Source: Streptomyces globosus
Lineage (GTDB): Bacteria > Actinomycetota > Actinomycetes > Streptomycetales > Streptomycetaceae
NCBI RefSeq assembly: GCF_003325375.1
Contig: NZ_CP030864.1
Location: 186,001 to 250,000 of the forward strand
DNA length: 64,000 nucleotides
Direction: 5' to 3'
Positions 7,915-16,729 of the stretch are shown piece after piece (position 1 is the first letter of the stretch; each line of letters begins with the position of its first letter). A program made the translations under genes and the position numbers. Below the pieces are notes generated by a model that was not told where the DNA came from, did not search any database, and saw nothing but the letters and a program-made list of their open reading frames with translations.

Positions 7915-9441
7915 ATGCAGACGCATGTGGTGATCATCGGCGGGGGGCCGGTCGGGCTGCTCATCGCCGCCGAACTGGCCGGGTACGGGGTCGACACCGT
8001 GGTGCTGGAGGCACAGGACGCGGTGTCCGAGCGGCCCAAGGCGACGACGCTCCACGCCCGGGCCGTGCAGTGCCTGGCCCGGCGCGGGCACCTCCCGGAG
8101 CACGTGCCGCTGTCGGCGGGCGGCGACGGCTGCGGCTGCCCGTTCCACTTCGCCGGGCTGCCCGGCCTGGTGATCACGGCGCCGGAAGGCGAGCCGGAGC
8201 CCATCCTCAAATGGCCGCAGGCCGAGCTGGAGCGGCTCTTCGAGGCCCGCGCCCGCAAGGCCGGCGCGCGGATCCTCCGCGGCCACCGGGTCGCGGCGAT
8301 CAGCCAGGAACAGGAGCCGGAGCACAACCCGGAGGACGGCGCCGGCGCCGGGGGAGTGGTGACCGTCAGAGCCGAGGGGCCGCACGGCCCCCTGACCCTG
8401 ACCGCCCGCTACGCGGTCGGCGCGGACGGCGCCCGCAGTACGGTCCGCGAGCAGGCGGGCATCACCTCCGAGACGCACCCCGCGACCGTCTCCGCGCTGA
8501 CCGGCACCGTCCGGCTGCGCGACGGCGCCCTCGCCGACGGCTGGCACCGCACCCCGCACGGCTGGATCGTCGCCAAGAGCGATCCGCACACCGGGGACAC
8601 ACACATCCGCACCCTCAACTGCGCGGGCGCCCACAGCGAGCGGCACCTGCCGCCCACCCTCGACGAGTTGCGGCGTGAGGTCGCCTGGATCGCGGGCCGC
8701 CACATCGCGATGGACGAGCCGCGCTGGCTCGGCCGGTTCAGCGACTTCGCCCGCCTGGCCGGAACGTTCCGCCGGGGCCGCGTCTTCCTCGCCGGGGACG
8801 CCGCGCACGTGCACTTCCCGATCGGCGGCCAGGGCCTGAGCACCGGAGTGCTGGACGCCCTCAACCTCGGCTGGAAGCTCGCCCTCGCCGTCCGCGGCCA
8901 GGCGGGCCCCCGCCTCCTCGACAGCTACGACCGCGAACGCCGGCCCGCCGCCCGCAGGGTCCTCGACAACACCCGGGCCCAGCTCGCCCTGATGCGGCCC
9001 GGCCCCGAACTCGACGCCCTCCGCGCCCTCTTCGCCGCCCTGCTGTCGGCGGACCGGGACGCCGGACACCTGCGGAACATGATCAGCGCCCAGGACACGG
9101 TCCTCCCCGGCTGCACCGGGCGCACGCCCTCCGGAGGCGGGACGTTCCTGCCGAACGTCGCGCTCCGCACCCCGCAGGGGGAGACCGACGTCATCGGGCT
9201 GCTCCAGGAGGGCCGGCCCCTGCTGCTGTCCTTCGGGGACGGGGCCTGCGTACACCGGGAGACGGCCCGCGACTGGGAGGGCGTCCTGCGCGTGGTCCGC
9301 GCGCGCCCCGTGCCAGAGATCCCGTACGAGGCGCTGCTGGTGCGGCCTGACGGGTACGTGGCCTGGGCGCCGGGCGGGGAGGGGCTGGAGGCGGCGCTGT
9401 CCGAGCACTTCGCCGCGCCCGCGCCGGCGGTGCTGCCCTGA
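7915..9441 (+). CDS. FAD-dependent aromatic monooxygenase (PHBH family)
   Basis: 508-residue class A flavoprotein hydroxylase. The FAD-binding GxGxxG is GGGPVG at residues 9-14, the DG motif is VGADGARSTVR and the second FAD (GD) motif is FLAGDAAHVHFPIGGQG. The C-terminal ~130 residues form the thioredoxin-like domain common in aromatic polyketide hydroxylases of the PgaE/MtmOIV type, closing with LLVRPDGYVAW. The ATG at 7915 begins exactly at the Rossmann strand. It is monocistronic as far as visible, with a strong hairpin 70 bases after the stop. It could tailor the type II polyketide made ~15 kb downstream. Confidence 0.9.
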   Translation: MQTHVVIIGGGPVGLLIAAELAGYGVDTVVLEAQDAVSERPKATTLHARAVQCLARRGHLPEHVPLSAGGDGCGCPFHFAGLPGLVITAPEGEPEPILKWPQAELERLFEARARKAGARILRGHRVAAISQEQEPEHNPEDGAGAGGVVTVRAEGPHGPLTLTARYAVGADGARSTVREQAGITSETHPATVSALTGTVRLRDGALADGWHRTPHGWIVAKSDPHTGDTHIRTLNCAGAHSERHLPPTLDELRREVAWIAGRHIAMDEPRWLGRFSDFARLAGTFRRGRVFLAGDAAHVHFPIGGQGLSTGVLDALNLGWKLALAVRGQAGPRLLDSYDRERRPAARRVLDNTRAQLALMRPGPELDALRALFAALLSADRDAGHLRNMISAQDTVLPGCTGRTPSGGGTFLPNVALRTPQGETDVIGLLQEGRPLLLSFGDGACVHRETARDWEGVLRVVRARPVPEIPYEALLVRPDGYVAWAPGGEGLEAALSEHFAAPAPAVLP

Positions 9442-9512
9442 CCGGTCCCGCACCCCCCGTACGGAAACGGAATCGGAAACGGAACCGGAGGTAGAGCTTC
9501 CGGCGAGTGTGC

Positions 9513-9550
9513 CGACGGGGCCCGCCGTGCGGTGGCGGCGGGCCCCGTCG
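9513..9550. terminator. Strong hairpin between convergent genes
   Basis: Perfect 14-bp stem (CGACGGGGCCCGCC / GGCGGGCCCCGTCG) with a 10-base loop, between the convergent ends of the monooxygenase (9441) and the SulP transporter (9587). It fits a bidirectional, U-tract-less actinobacterial terminator. Confidence 0.75.
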
Positions 9551-9586
9551 GGTTGCCGGCGGCCGGTCCGGGCCTGCCCGGCCCGG

Positions 9587-11077
9587 TCAGACCGGGGAGG
9601 GCACCCCGACCGGTTCCGTCACCTCCGAGGCGTGCCGCTCGGCCCAGTTCTCCAGTGCCGTCCGGCAGGCGTGGTCGAGGTGGCGCAGGCCGCCGAGGTG
9701 TAGTTCGACGGGCCTGTCGTGCGGCAGCGACTCCAGGGTGTCGAGGATCTTCGGCAGCCGCAGGAAGGTGGCGTTGCCCGTCAGGTGGGCCTGGACGGGG
9801 CCGGCGCCCTTGTCGACGACCTCGACCCGGACGTGCGAGGTCTCCCACGCCGTCTTGGCCACGGCCAGGGCGAGTCCGACGAGCACCCCCTCGAACATGC
9901 CCACCGCCACGATTGCGAGGGCCGTGGCCACCAGGACGACGGCCTCTCCCCGGTGCTCCCGCCACAGCGACCCGATCTCCCGTACGGGGATCAGCTTGCA
10001 GCCGGCGTGTACCAGGACGCCCGCCAGCGCGGCCACGGGGATGACGCCGAGCGCGGCCGGCAGCAGCGCCGCGAACAGCAGCAGCCACACGCCGTGCAGC
10101 ACGCGGGACGCCTTGGTCCGCGCGCCCGCCTGCACGTTCGCGGCGCTGCGGACGATGACAGCGGTCATCGGCAGGGCCCCGAGCAGTCCGCACACGGTGT
10201 TGCCGGCGCCCTGGGCCATGAGCTCCTTGTCGTACTCGGTGCGCGGCCCGTCGTGGAGCCGGTCGACGGCGGCGGCGCAGAACAGGCTCTCAGCCGAGGC
10301 GATCAGGGCGAACGCGAGGACGGTGCCGACGGCGCCGATGCCGGCGAGCTGCGCGAAGTCGCCCGCGCCCGGCGGGTTCACCGCGTCCAGCAGCCCCTGC
10401 ACCTCGACCTTCGCCACCGGCAGCCCCAGCAGGTACACGGCGGCCGTGGCCAGTCCGACCGCGGCGAGCGGTCCCGGCACCGTCTGCACGGCCTTCGGGA
10501 GCCGCTTCCACAGCACCAGCACGGCGATGGTCCCGGCGCCGACGGCGAGTGCGGCCGGCGAGGCGGTGGAGCCGAGGGCTCCGGCCAGGGTGCCCGGCAG
10601 CTGAAGGATCTTGTCCAGTCCGCTGGAGGGCGCCTTGACCTCGGCCATCGCGTACAGCTGGCCCGCGATGAGGACCAGCCCGATGCCGGCGAGCATGCCC
10701 TCGACGACCGCGAGGGAGATGGCGCGGAAGAACCGGCCGAGCCGCAGCGCGGCCATCAGCATCTGGAGCAGTCCGGCCGACAGGACGAGCACGCCCAGCG
10801 CGGCCACCCCGAACTCCTGGACGGCTTCGAAGACGAGCACGGTCAGGCCCGCGGCGGGCCCCGACACCTGGAGGCTGCTGCCCCGCATCGCGCCGGCGAC
10901 GATCCCGCCGACGATCCCGGTCACCAGGCCGAGTTCGGCGGGCACCCCGGAGGCGACGGCGACGCCCACGCACAGCGGGAGGGCGACGAGGAAGACGACG
11001 ACCGAGGCCCCGAAGTCGCGGGCCAGGCTCGACGGGTCGGGCAGCCGCCGTCCGGCGGTCTTGTCGTGCGCGCTCAC
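9587..11077 (-). CDS. SulP-family anion transporter with STAS domain
   Basis: 496-residue membrane transporter of the SLC26/SulP family. Ten or more hydrophobic segments span residues ~25-390 (e.g. ASVVVFLVALPLCVGVAVASG; LAFALIASAESLFCAAAVD, the conserved family core). The C-terminal ~90 residues form a STAS domain (RVEVVDKGAGPVQAHLTGNA). In bacteria such proteins carry bicarbonate or sulfate. The GTG start overlaps the stop of the carbonic anhydrase gene (GTGA), and this pairing argues for a bicarbonate/CO2 handling role, as in other SulP-carbonic anhydrase neighbours or fusions. Confidence 0.9.
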   Translation of the reverse strand: MSAHDKTAGRRLPDPSSLARDFGASVVVFLVALPLCVGVAVASGVPAELGLVTGIVGGIVAGAMRGSSLQVSGPAAGLTVLVFEAVQEFGVAALGVLVLSAGLLQMLMAALRLGRFFRAISLAVVEGMLAGIGLVLIAGQLYAMAEVKAPSSGLDKILQLPGTLAGALGSTASPAALAVGAGTIAVLVLWKRLPKAVQTVPGPLAAVGLATAAVYLLGLPVAKVEVQGLLDAVNPPGAGDFAQLAGIGAVGTVLAFALIASAESLFCAAAVDRLHDGPRTEYDKELMAQGAGNTVCGLLGALPMTAVIVRSAANVQAGARTKASRVLHGVWLLLFAALLPAALGVIPVAALAGVLVHAGCKLIPVREIGSLWREHRGEAVVLVATALAIVAVGMFEGVLVGLALAVAKTAWETSHVRVEVVDKGAGPVQAHLTGNATFLRLPKILDTLESLPHDRPVELHLGGLRHLDHACRTALENWAERHASEVTEPVGVPSPV

Positions 11078-11664
11078 AGGGCGAGGAAGGCGTCGGCGTC
11101 CGGCTGGTGGGCCAGTACGGAACCTGTGTGGACCTCGTAGAACCAGCCGTGCAGCCGCAGCCGGCCGTCGGCCAGCCGCGCTGCCGCGCTCGGGTAGGCG
11201 CGCAGCCGGTCGAGCTGGTCCAGGACGTGGGCCTGGACCGGGCGGGAGAGGTCGGGCGGCGCGGTGCCGGCGCCGGCCGGGAGGGGGGTGGCCTGCTCCA
11301 GCCATTCGCGGACCGCGGGCACGGCGGTGAGGTCGTCCCCGCGGGCCATGGCGCCGACGGCGCCGCAGTGGGAGTGTCCGCACACGATGATGTCGGAGAC
11401 CTCTAACACCTCGATGGCGTACTCGATGGTGGCGGATTCGCCGGCCGGGTGGGGCTGGTCGTGCCGGGGGACGATGTTGCCCGCGGTGCGCAGCTCGAAC
11501 AGCTCGCCGGGGCGGGCCCCGGTGATCAGGGCCGGGACGACCCGGGAGTCGGAACAGGTGATGAACAGGGCCTGCGGGGACTGGCCGGAGGCGAGCCGGC
11601 TCAGTTCCTCCGGCTGCACGTTGAGCTCCGGGAAAGCGCGGGCGTGCTCGATGAGGTGTTGCAT
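11074..11664 (-). CDS. Beta-class carbonic anhydrase
   Basis: 196-residue zinc enzyme interconverting CO2 and bicarbonate. The zinc ligands and catalytic Asp-Arg pair are in CSDSRVVPAL near residue 40, and the His-x-x-Cys ligands are in CGHSHCGAVGAM. The ATG at 11664 has AGGAGG 6 bases upstream; longer in-frame starts lack this. It overlaps the SulP gene by 4 bases and is the first gene of the pair, so the two are probably made together to supply or remove bicarbonate at the membrane. Confidence 0.93.
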   Translation of the reverse strand: MQHLIEHARAFPELNVQPEELSRLASGQSPQALFITCSDSRVVPALITGARPGELFELRTAGNIVPRHDQPHPAGESATIEYAIEVLEVSDIIVCGHSHCGAVGAMARGDDLTAVPAVREWLEQATPLPAGAGTAPPDLSRPVQAHVLDQLDRLRAYPSAAARLADGRLRLHGWFYEVHTGSVLAHQPDADAFLAL

Positions 11665-11699
11665 GTCATGCCTCCTGATGCGTCTGAGGGCGCGTCGGT

Positions 11700-11733
11700 G
11701 TGACGTGTGCTGTGACGTGTGCTGTGACGTGAG
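11700..11733. repeat. Three direct repeats of TGTGACGTG upstream of carbonic anhydrase
   Basis: GTGTGACGTGTGC is repeated with a 13-base period, third copy truncated (TGTGACGTGAG), 35-70 bases upstream of the carbonic anhydrase start. This is a plausible operator region for the carbonic anhydrase-SulP operon. The rest of 11734-12008 shows nothing else I can support. Confidence 0.5.
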
Positions 11734-12008
11734 TAAGGAGTGACTCAAGGGGTGCTAGAGGATGGAATGAGTCCGAAAAACGTCGGTACGGGTGGCAGGT
11801 AGGCTGCGTTCCGAGCGCGTCGGAGTGCCGTGCCGATGGGCGTGCGGAGGCAGCGCGGGACGGTGGGCGGCCGCACGCGTTCCGGCGTACGGGGCTCCAC
11901 GGCGCGGGGTGCGGGCGTACGGTGGCACGCGCGGCGGCGGCAGGTACGGCGGACCGGGGTGGGGTCGGCCGCCGGAGGCGGGCGTTGTGGCGCGGTGTGC
12001 GGCGCTGT

Positions 12009-12362
12009 TCAGCAGCGGAACGCCTGGATCGCTGCGAGGCGTCTCGACCCCGACATGCCGGCCGGCACGCAGGGGCCGGAGGTGTCGGCGGCGGTCGCGG
12101 GCCTGGCTCCGTCCGCTGGGCGGGCGCCGCTCCGGCCGGGCCGGTCCACGCCGGTGGACCCGGAGCGGACGGCGTTGCGGCAGTGGCCCGGGGCGGATTT
12201 CGCCGCGGGCGCGGCCTCGTCGCACAGCGGGCTCTCCGTGCCGACGGCGAGCGCCGGCACGGGGCGGCTCTCGGGTACCCCGTCACCGCGGGCCAACAGC
12301 AGGGCCAGAAGGGTGGCGGCCAGCGTCGCCAAGAGGAACCGGCCGGTTCGGGATCGTGTCAC
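12009..12362 (-). CDS. Small secreted hypothetical protein
   Basis: 117 residues with a clear Sec signal: basic start MTRSRTGR, then a hydrophobic stretch LLATLAATLLALLLA (about residues 9-24). The remainder is Pro/Ala/Gly/Ser-rich with four cysteines (LCDEA, HCRN, GPCV and a terminal Cys) that could form disulfides outside the cell. The GTG start has GGAGGAG 7 bases upstream, the main argument that it is real. No family is recognised. It lies alone between the carbonic anhydrase region and the GBL receptor gene. Confidence 0.6.
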   Translation of the reverse strand: MTRSRTGRFLLATLAATLLALLLARGDGVPESRPVPALAVGTESPLCDEAAPAAKSAPGHCRNAVRSGSTGVDRPGRSGARPADGARPATAADTSGPCVPAGMSGSRRLAAIQAFRC

Positions 12363-12651
12363 GGTTCGGCTCCTCCCACGGCAAGAATCGGTGCACGCAA
12401 CAGCGGACCGGGGGCACGGCGGCCGCCCCCTGACGGTGACGCTAGCACCTCAACCTTGAGTGGAACGTTAACCGGACGTGACCAAAGCCCCTCGGGAGTG
12501 GCCGGATTCCGAGGGGTCGGGGCTGTCGCGCGCCGCCCCGAAGAAGGTTCACGGGAGCGGCAGTTGGGAGGCGGCGGCCGGAGCGGCCGCGCCTGCCGCG
12601 TCGGCGCCGGGCCGGGCGGCGGGCGTGCCCCGGGCCCGGCGGCGGCGGTCG

Positions 12652-13329
12652 TCAGGCGGCGCCGGCGGGCGCGGCCTCACGGGCGGCGGCGAGGTTCTCC
12701 ATGGCCTCCGCGTACACGGCGGCGCCCCGGTGCTCGGACAGGTCCAGCGCGGCCAGCACGGAGGGGATGACCACGCTCGGCAGGACGTGGCGCATCAGCG
12801 CCGACACCCGGCCCACCAGGTCCTGGTACTCGCAGATTGCCTGCGACATCGACTGGATGCCCGCGAAGGACCCGACGATGACGTCGGCGGTCTCGGAGGG
12901 CACGACGTGCGGCAGCAGCTCGCCTTGCGCCTGCGCCCGCTGGAGCAGCTCCAGGCCGACCTCGCCCCACCGCAGGAACGGGCCGCTGCGGTCCAGGCCC
13001 TGGGCCAGCTGGTCCATCGACAGGCGGACCCCGGCGCGCACCATCGGGTCGGTCTGGAGGCGGTGCGCGTGCAGCATCACCACATCCACGATCTCCTGCA
13101 TCTTGGATGCCCGCGGCGGGACGGAGAGCTGCTGGTCCTGTTCGGCGAGGACTCCCTGCGCGAGGTCTTCCTTCGACTGGAAGTGGAAGTACAGTGCCCC
13201 CTTCGTCACCCCTGCGGTGGTGAGGATCTCGGAGATCGTCGCCGCCTGGTAGCCGCGCTCTTCGAAGATCTTGGCCGCTGCGGAGAGGATCGTCTTGCGT
13301 GTGCGGATGGCACGGACCTGCTCAGCCAC
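12652..13329 (-). CDS. Gamma-butyrolactone receptor-type TetR repressor
   Basis: 225-residue ArpA/ScbR-like repressor. The N-terminal DNA-binding domain carries TISEILTTAGVTKGALYFHF, followed by QSKEDLAQGVL. The ligand-pocket region includes RAGVRLSMDQLAQG and GSFAGIQSMSQAI, typical of true receptors (Trp/Val pocket positions cannot be assigned by eye). The GTG at 13329 has GAGGAGGAAGG upstream. It is divergent from the NAD(P) reductase with an ARE-like palindrome between them, and the afsA homologue follows, so this is the most likely receptor of the locally made signal, repressing its own gene and the reductase. Confidence 0.9.
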   Translation of the reverse strand: MAEQVRAIRTRKTILSAAAKIFEERGYQAATISEILTTAGVTKGALYFHFQSKEDLAQGVLAEQDQQLSVPPRASKMQEIVDVVMLHAHRLQTDPMVRAGVRLSMDQLAQGLDRSGPFLRWGEVGLELLQRAQAQGELLPHVVPSETADVIVGSFAGIQSMSQAICEYQDLVGRVSALMRHVLPSVVIPSVLAALDLSEHRGAAVYAEAMENLAAAREAAPAGAA

Positions 13330-13373
13330 GTGACACCTTCCTCCTCGGGTTGGGCGAACCGATGAAGGCTCAG

Positions 13374-13397
13374 AAAAAACCGTCCAGTTCGTATTTT
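13374..13397. promoter_or_regulatory. ARE-like operator between receptor and reductase genes
   Basis: Read on the minus strand: AAAATACGAACTGG followed by ACGGTTTTTT. This matches the autoregulatory-element pattern of half-sites AATACNAAC and GGTTTTT. It lies 45 bases before the receptor start and 70 before the reductase start, in an AT-rich island. Confidence 0.65.
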
Positions 13398-13466
13398 ACA
13401 AAGCGTAACGGCTCCGAGGACCCTGCACCACTAACAGGTGTAACTTTCAGTCAAGTTGGGACGCCC

Positions 13467-14312
13467 ATGATCCTTGTGACCGGCGGCAGCGGCACGATCG
13501 GCCGCGAAGTGCTCCGCCTCCTCCCCTCCGACGTGTGCGTTCGCGTGATGGCCCGGGTGCCGGAACGCGTCGTGGGAGCGCCCGCGGCCGCCGAGGTCGT
13601 CCACGGCGACTTCGGCGATCCGCGCTCCGTGGCGGCCGCCTTGGAGGGCGCGGACGCGGTCTTCCTCGTCACCAGCCGTGTGGAGGAGGACGACGGCCGG
13701 TTCCTGCAGGCCGCGCGGTCCGCCGGGGTGGGGCACATCGTCAAGCTCTCCGCCGCCGCGGTCGAGGACCCCCTCGCCGACGACGCCGTCACCCGCTGGC
13801 AGCGGCGCAACGAGGAACTGCTGCGCACCTGCGGGACGGCTTGGACCCTGCTGCGCCCCCGCTCCTTCATGTCGAACGCGCTCTCCTGGGCCGGGTCCGT
13901 CCGCGAGCAGGGGGTGGTGCGGGCCCTCCACGGCTGCTCGCCCAACTCCTGCGTCGACCCCCGGGACGTCGCCGAGGTGGCCGTACGGGCGCTCACCGGG
14001 CTGATACCGCCGGGCGGGGCGCACACGCTGACCGGTCCCGAAGCGCTCACCGCCGCCGGGCAGACGGCCATGCTCGCCGGGCTGCTGGGGCGGCCGCTGC
14101 GGTTCGAGGAACTGGGTGCGGAGCAGGCGCGCGCCGTGCTCGCCGCCCGCTACCCCGCGGAGGTCGTCGAGGCGCTGCTGAAGAGCGCGGAGCGGCAGCG
14201 GGCCGGGGCGAAGGCCGCCGTGGGCGCTGCGGTTCCATGCCTGCTGGGGCGGCCTGCAGGCTCATTCCGCCGGTGGGCGGCCGACCACCTGGCGGCCTTC
14301 GCCGGCGGGTGA
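13467..14312 (+). CDS. NAD(P)-dependent reductase, NmrA/SDR-a type (GBL pathway candidate)
   Basis: 281-residue atypical SDR: the nucleotide loop TGGSGTIGREVL is at residues 5-16, the acidic strand DAVFLVTSRVEEDD follows, then HIVKLSAAAVEDP and a late RSFMSNALSW segment. The ATG at 13467 begins directly at the Rossmann strand. Lying between a GBL receptor and afsA, it may reduce a butenolide or 6-keto intermediate in autoregulator synthesis, as JadW2/ScbB-type partners do; that assignment rests on position. A promoter ARE puts it under receptor control. It is convergent with afsA. Confidence 0.78.
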   Translation: MILVTGGSGTIGREVLRLLPSDVCVRVMARVPERVVGAPAAAEVVHGDFGDPRSVAAALEGADAVFLVTSRVEEDDGRFLQAARSAGVGHIVKLSAAAVEDPLADDAVTRWQRRNEELLRTCGTAWTLLRPRSFMSNALSWAGSVREQGVVRALHGCSPNSCVDPRDVAEVAVRALTGLIPPGGAHTLTGPEALTAAGQTAMLAGLLGRPLRFEELGAEQARAVLAARYPAEVVEALLKSAERQRAGAKAAVGAAVPCLLGRPAGSFRRWAADHLAAFAGG

Positions 14313-14370
14313 CGGCCCGGCGCCGGGCCGGCCGGGCGGCGGCGGGTGGCCGGGCGAGCGGGGGGTGGCG

Positions 14371-14413
14371 GCGGGCGTGGGGGGTGGTGGCGGCGGGCGT
14401 GGGGGGTGGTGGC
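14371..14413. repeat. Two tandem 21-22-bp G-rich repeats
   Basis: GCGGGCGTGGGGGGTGGTGGC occurs twice back to back in the gap between the convergent reductase and afsA genes. A perfect GGCCCGGCGCCGGGCC palindrome (14314-14329) stands just after the reductase stop. No gene is seen in 14313-14447. Confidence 0.6.
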
Positions 14414-14447
14414 GTACGCGGCGCCGCTCCGGGGCCCGGCCTGGCCG

Positions 14448-15449
14448 TCACGACCCGTGGCGGCCCGCCCTGACCGTGGAGCTGAAGACGGCCTCGCCCG
14501 CCTGGCGGGCCGTCACCACCACGGTCTCCTCGCCGTCGGGGCCGGTGTGCGGGGCGCGCACCGCCTCGATCATGCAGGGGGTGTCCAGCTCCGCGTACTT
14601 CGTGAACTCGCTGGCCAGGCCGAGGGGCAGGTAGGAGGAGCGGCCGAGCGCGGCGGCCGTGGCCTGGCGGGCGGCCTCCAGCAGGACCATGCCCGGCACG
14701 TGGTCCACCGCGTGCTCGAACAGCACGGGGTGGCTCGTGTCCACGCGCAGCCGCCAGAGGTCCTGCTCGCCGGTGGGGGAGAGCACGACGTCCATGGGCG
14801 ACATGCGGCCCACGCTCTGCGGGGCCGCCGGGCTGATCAGCGGCAGCCGGTACCAGTCGCCGTCGAGGGTGTGGCCGCTGCGGATCCGGCGGTAGACGGC
14901 GGGCGCCATGCAGGAGAAGGAGCCGCCGCCGGTGGCGACGACGTGGCCGTCCCGGTGCAGGACCGCCTCGAAGCGCAGACCTGACAGAGCGGTTCCGCGC
15001 CGGTTGACCTCGGTGCAGGTGACGTCGATCGTCAGTGCAGCGGGTTCGAGGCCGACCCGCAGGTGCCGGGGCTCGACGTCGATGTGGATGTCCCGGATGG
15101 CGAAGTGGTGGCCGAACGGCACGCCGAACTCGGCGTGCCCCAGCAGGATCCCGATCTGGCGGACGGTCTCGCAGGCGATCAGCGGGTCGTGGTGGCCGCC
15201 GGCGACGGGGGTGAAGAAGCTGTGGCCGCGCGGCCACTGGGCCGCCATCACGAAGTGCGTGTCGTCCACTCTGGCCCAGTCGGTGAGCACCACCTCGGCG
15301 ACGGCCGAGCGGTGCACCAGCTCCTTCGGGACCGTCGTCGTCAGCGGTGTGGAGAAGGAACTGCCGGGCCGGGCGGCGAAAGCCGCGAAGGCCGCCCTCA
15401 TGTCTCCGTCGAACGTGGTGCGCTCAACCTGGAACGTGCTCGCAGACAT
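14448..15449 (-). CDS. afsA: AfsA-family gamma-butyrolactone synthase
   Basis: 333-residue A-factor synthase family protein with two hotdog-like halves. The first half contains PKELVHRSAVAEVVLT and the second HPVLFEHAVDHVPGMVLLEA, the conserved AfsA repeat. The family condenses a beta-ketoacyl-ACP with dihydroxyacetone phosphate as the first committed step to GBL signals. Length is normal. The start at 15449 lies ~60 bases from an ARE-like site (15506-15533), so synthesis of the signal is itself probably receptor-controlled. The neighbouring TetR and reductase genes complete a synthesis/response module. Confidence 0.93.
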   Translation of the reverse strand: MSASTFQVERTTFDGDMRAAFAAFAARPGSSFSTPLTTTVPKELVHRSAVAEVVLTDWARVDDTHFVMAAQWPRGHSFFTPVAGGHHDPLIACETVRQIGILLGHAEFGVPFGHHFAIRDIHIDVEPRHLRVGLEPAALTIDVTCTEVNRRGTALSGLRFEAVLHRDGHVVATGGGSFSCMAPAVYRRIRSGHTLDGDWYRLPLISPAAPQSVGRMSPMDVVLSPTGEQDLWRLRVDTSHPVLFEHAVDHVPGMVLLEAARQATAAALGRSSYLPLGLASEFTKYAELDTPCMIEAVRAPHTGPDGEETVVVTARQAGEAVFSSTVRAGRHGS

Positions 15450-15505
15450 CGATCCCCCCTGGGTCCGTTTGAGAGCGAGTCGGGTGCGGGTTGCCCTTGG
15501 CCGGG

Positions 15506-15533
15506 AAAACTACATACCAACCGGTTTAATTTC
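15506..15533. promoter_or_regulatory. ARE in the afsA promoter
   Basis: ACTACATACCAACCGGTTTA is close to the published ARE pattern (ACATACCAACCGGTT type). It lies 57-84 bases upstream of the afsA ATG. The surrounding 15450-15911 gap carries this element, the ARE at 15774 and no recognisable gene. Confidence 0.75.
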
Positions 15534-15773
15534 TAGTGGCTGTCGGAGCGCGATGCCGAAATTGGCGGACGCGTTGACTCCGTGTTGCCCGCCCCTTGCC
15601 CGCGAGTTGGCTCCCGTCCGGCGTTTCCGCTGGTCGCTGTGGTGTGGGGGTGGGGGAGGGGCATGAGTCGGCCCTGAGTGGCCCTTGAGGGGGCCTCGAA
15701 CGAACCGTGCCGTGACGGGAGGCCGGGCGTGTCCGAACTGCGCCCCTGTGGCGGGTTGCGTGTCGACGTGCTG

Positions 15774-15798
15774 TAAAAACCGCTTGGGCGGTTTGTTA
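15774..15798. promoter_or_regulatory. ARE upstream of the second TetR gene
   Basis: Inverted repeat TAAAAACCGC-TTGGG-CGGTTTGTTA, with 10-base arms showing one or two mismatches, 114 bases before the TetR start at 15912. It fits a GBL-receptor operator. Confidence 0.68.
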
Positions 15799-15911
15799 GA
15801 GTCGTCGTCAGTTGGGGCCGCTGGCCTGCCCCCTTCCGTGTGCGCGGCTTCCGAGCACGACTCCGGTCCGTCTTCGGCGAGCACGGCACCCCGGCACTGA
15901 CGGAGCAGTCG

Positions 15912-16535
15912 ATGACCAAGCAGGAGCGCGCCGTCCGCACGCGTGGAACGCTGATCCGGTCCGCAGCCGAGGTCTTCGGCAGAGAGGGGTACTCGGTCGC
16001 CTCGCTCGCCGCGATCAGCTCGCTGGCCGGGGTGAGCAACGGGGCCCTGCACTTCCACTTCGCGAGCAAGGCCGTCCTGGCCGACGCCGTCGAGGCCGCC
16101 GCCCTCGCGCGCCTTGCGGAGCTGGTCGGCGGGCCGCTCCCGGCGCCCGGCGCGGGCCGGGTGCAGCATCTCGTCGACGTGACCCACCGCCTTGCCGGTG
16201 CCCTGCGCGCCGACCCCGTGCTCCGGGCCGGCTTCCAGTTGGCCGGAGAGTCCTCCCGCCCGCCCCGGCACGACCTGCGCGGGCACTGGCGCGCCTGGGT
16301 CGAGGAGGCCGTACGGGGCGCGGAGGCGGCCGGGGAGCTCCGTGCCGGGGTGGCGGTGCGGGACGCGGCGGCCGCCGTGGCCGCGGCCACCACGGGCCTG
16401 GAGGTCCTCGGCGCCCGCGACGCGGAATGGCTCTCGGCCGCCGCGGTCGCCGGGCTCTGGCGGCTGCTGCTTCCGGCCCTCGTGCCGGAAGCGGCCGTCA
16501 AGGGGATCGAGGTCGCGGGAGCCCGCCCGCTGTAG
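15912..16535 (+). CDS. TetR regulator, GBL receptor/pseudo-receptor-like
   Basis: 207-residue ArpA/ScbR-like protein. The DNA-binding part has YSVASLAAISSLAGVSNGAL followed by HFHFASKAVLADAVE, slightly diverged from the GVTKGALYFHF consensus (GVSNGALHFHF). The ligand region VLRAGFQLAGESSRP is typical of the group. Such diverged paralogues near a true receptor often act as pseudo-receptors that respond to the antibiotic or shikimate-type ligands instead of GBLs; that role is inferred. The ATG at 15912 follows GGAG. The adjacent SARP promoter has two AREs, natural targets of this protein and the 12652 receptor. Confidence 0.88.
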   Translation: MTKQERAVRTRGTLIRSAAEVFGREGYSVASLAAISSLAGVSNGALHFHFASKAVLADAVEAAALARLAELVGGPLPAPGAGRVQHLVDVTHRLAGALRADPVLRAGFQLAGESSRPPRHDLRGHWRAWVEEAVRGAEAAGELRAGVAVRDAAAAVAAATTGLEVLGARDAEWLSAAAVAGLWRLLLPALVPEAAVKGIEVAGARPL

Positions 16536-16650
16536 AGACCCTCCGGTCTGTTTCAGGCGGGACGCGACATGATTCCGGTGAGATGCGGCTGTGGTCCGCG
16601 AGGTTGCCGCCTGGTCACACACGCGTGAACTCGCCTACTGAACAGGCAAG

Positions 16651-16668
16651 TTGAGCGAGCCTCAAGGG
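16651..16668. promoter_or_regulatory. Possible SARP heptamer pair before the first SARP gene
   Basis: TTGAGCG (16651) and TCAAGGG (16662) start 11 bases apart, the spacing of SARP direct-repeat sites. They sit just upstream of the double ARE. Confidence 0.35.
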
Positions 16669-16680
16669 TGACCGGGCATC

Positions 16681-16729
16681 AAAACAGCACGGTCGGTTTT
16701 GTATTGACAAACCGTCGGACCTGTTTTTT
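16681..16729. promoter_or_regulatory. Double ARE in the SARP promoter
   Basis: Two adjacent imperfect palindromes: AAAACAGCACGG-TCGGTTTTGT (16681-16702) and ACAAACCGTCGG-ACCTGTTTTTT (16707-16729). They directly precede the SARP gene at 16768. Tandem AREs on a SARP promoter are the classic convergence point of GBL signalling in antibiotic clusters. Confidence 0.72.

Noticed and set aside
7571..7933. A 120-codon open frame before the FAD monooxygenase
   Set aside because: No ribosome site or family resemblance; it crosses the terminator-like hairpin and the ARE-like site.
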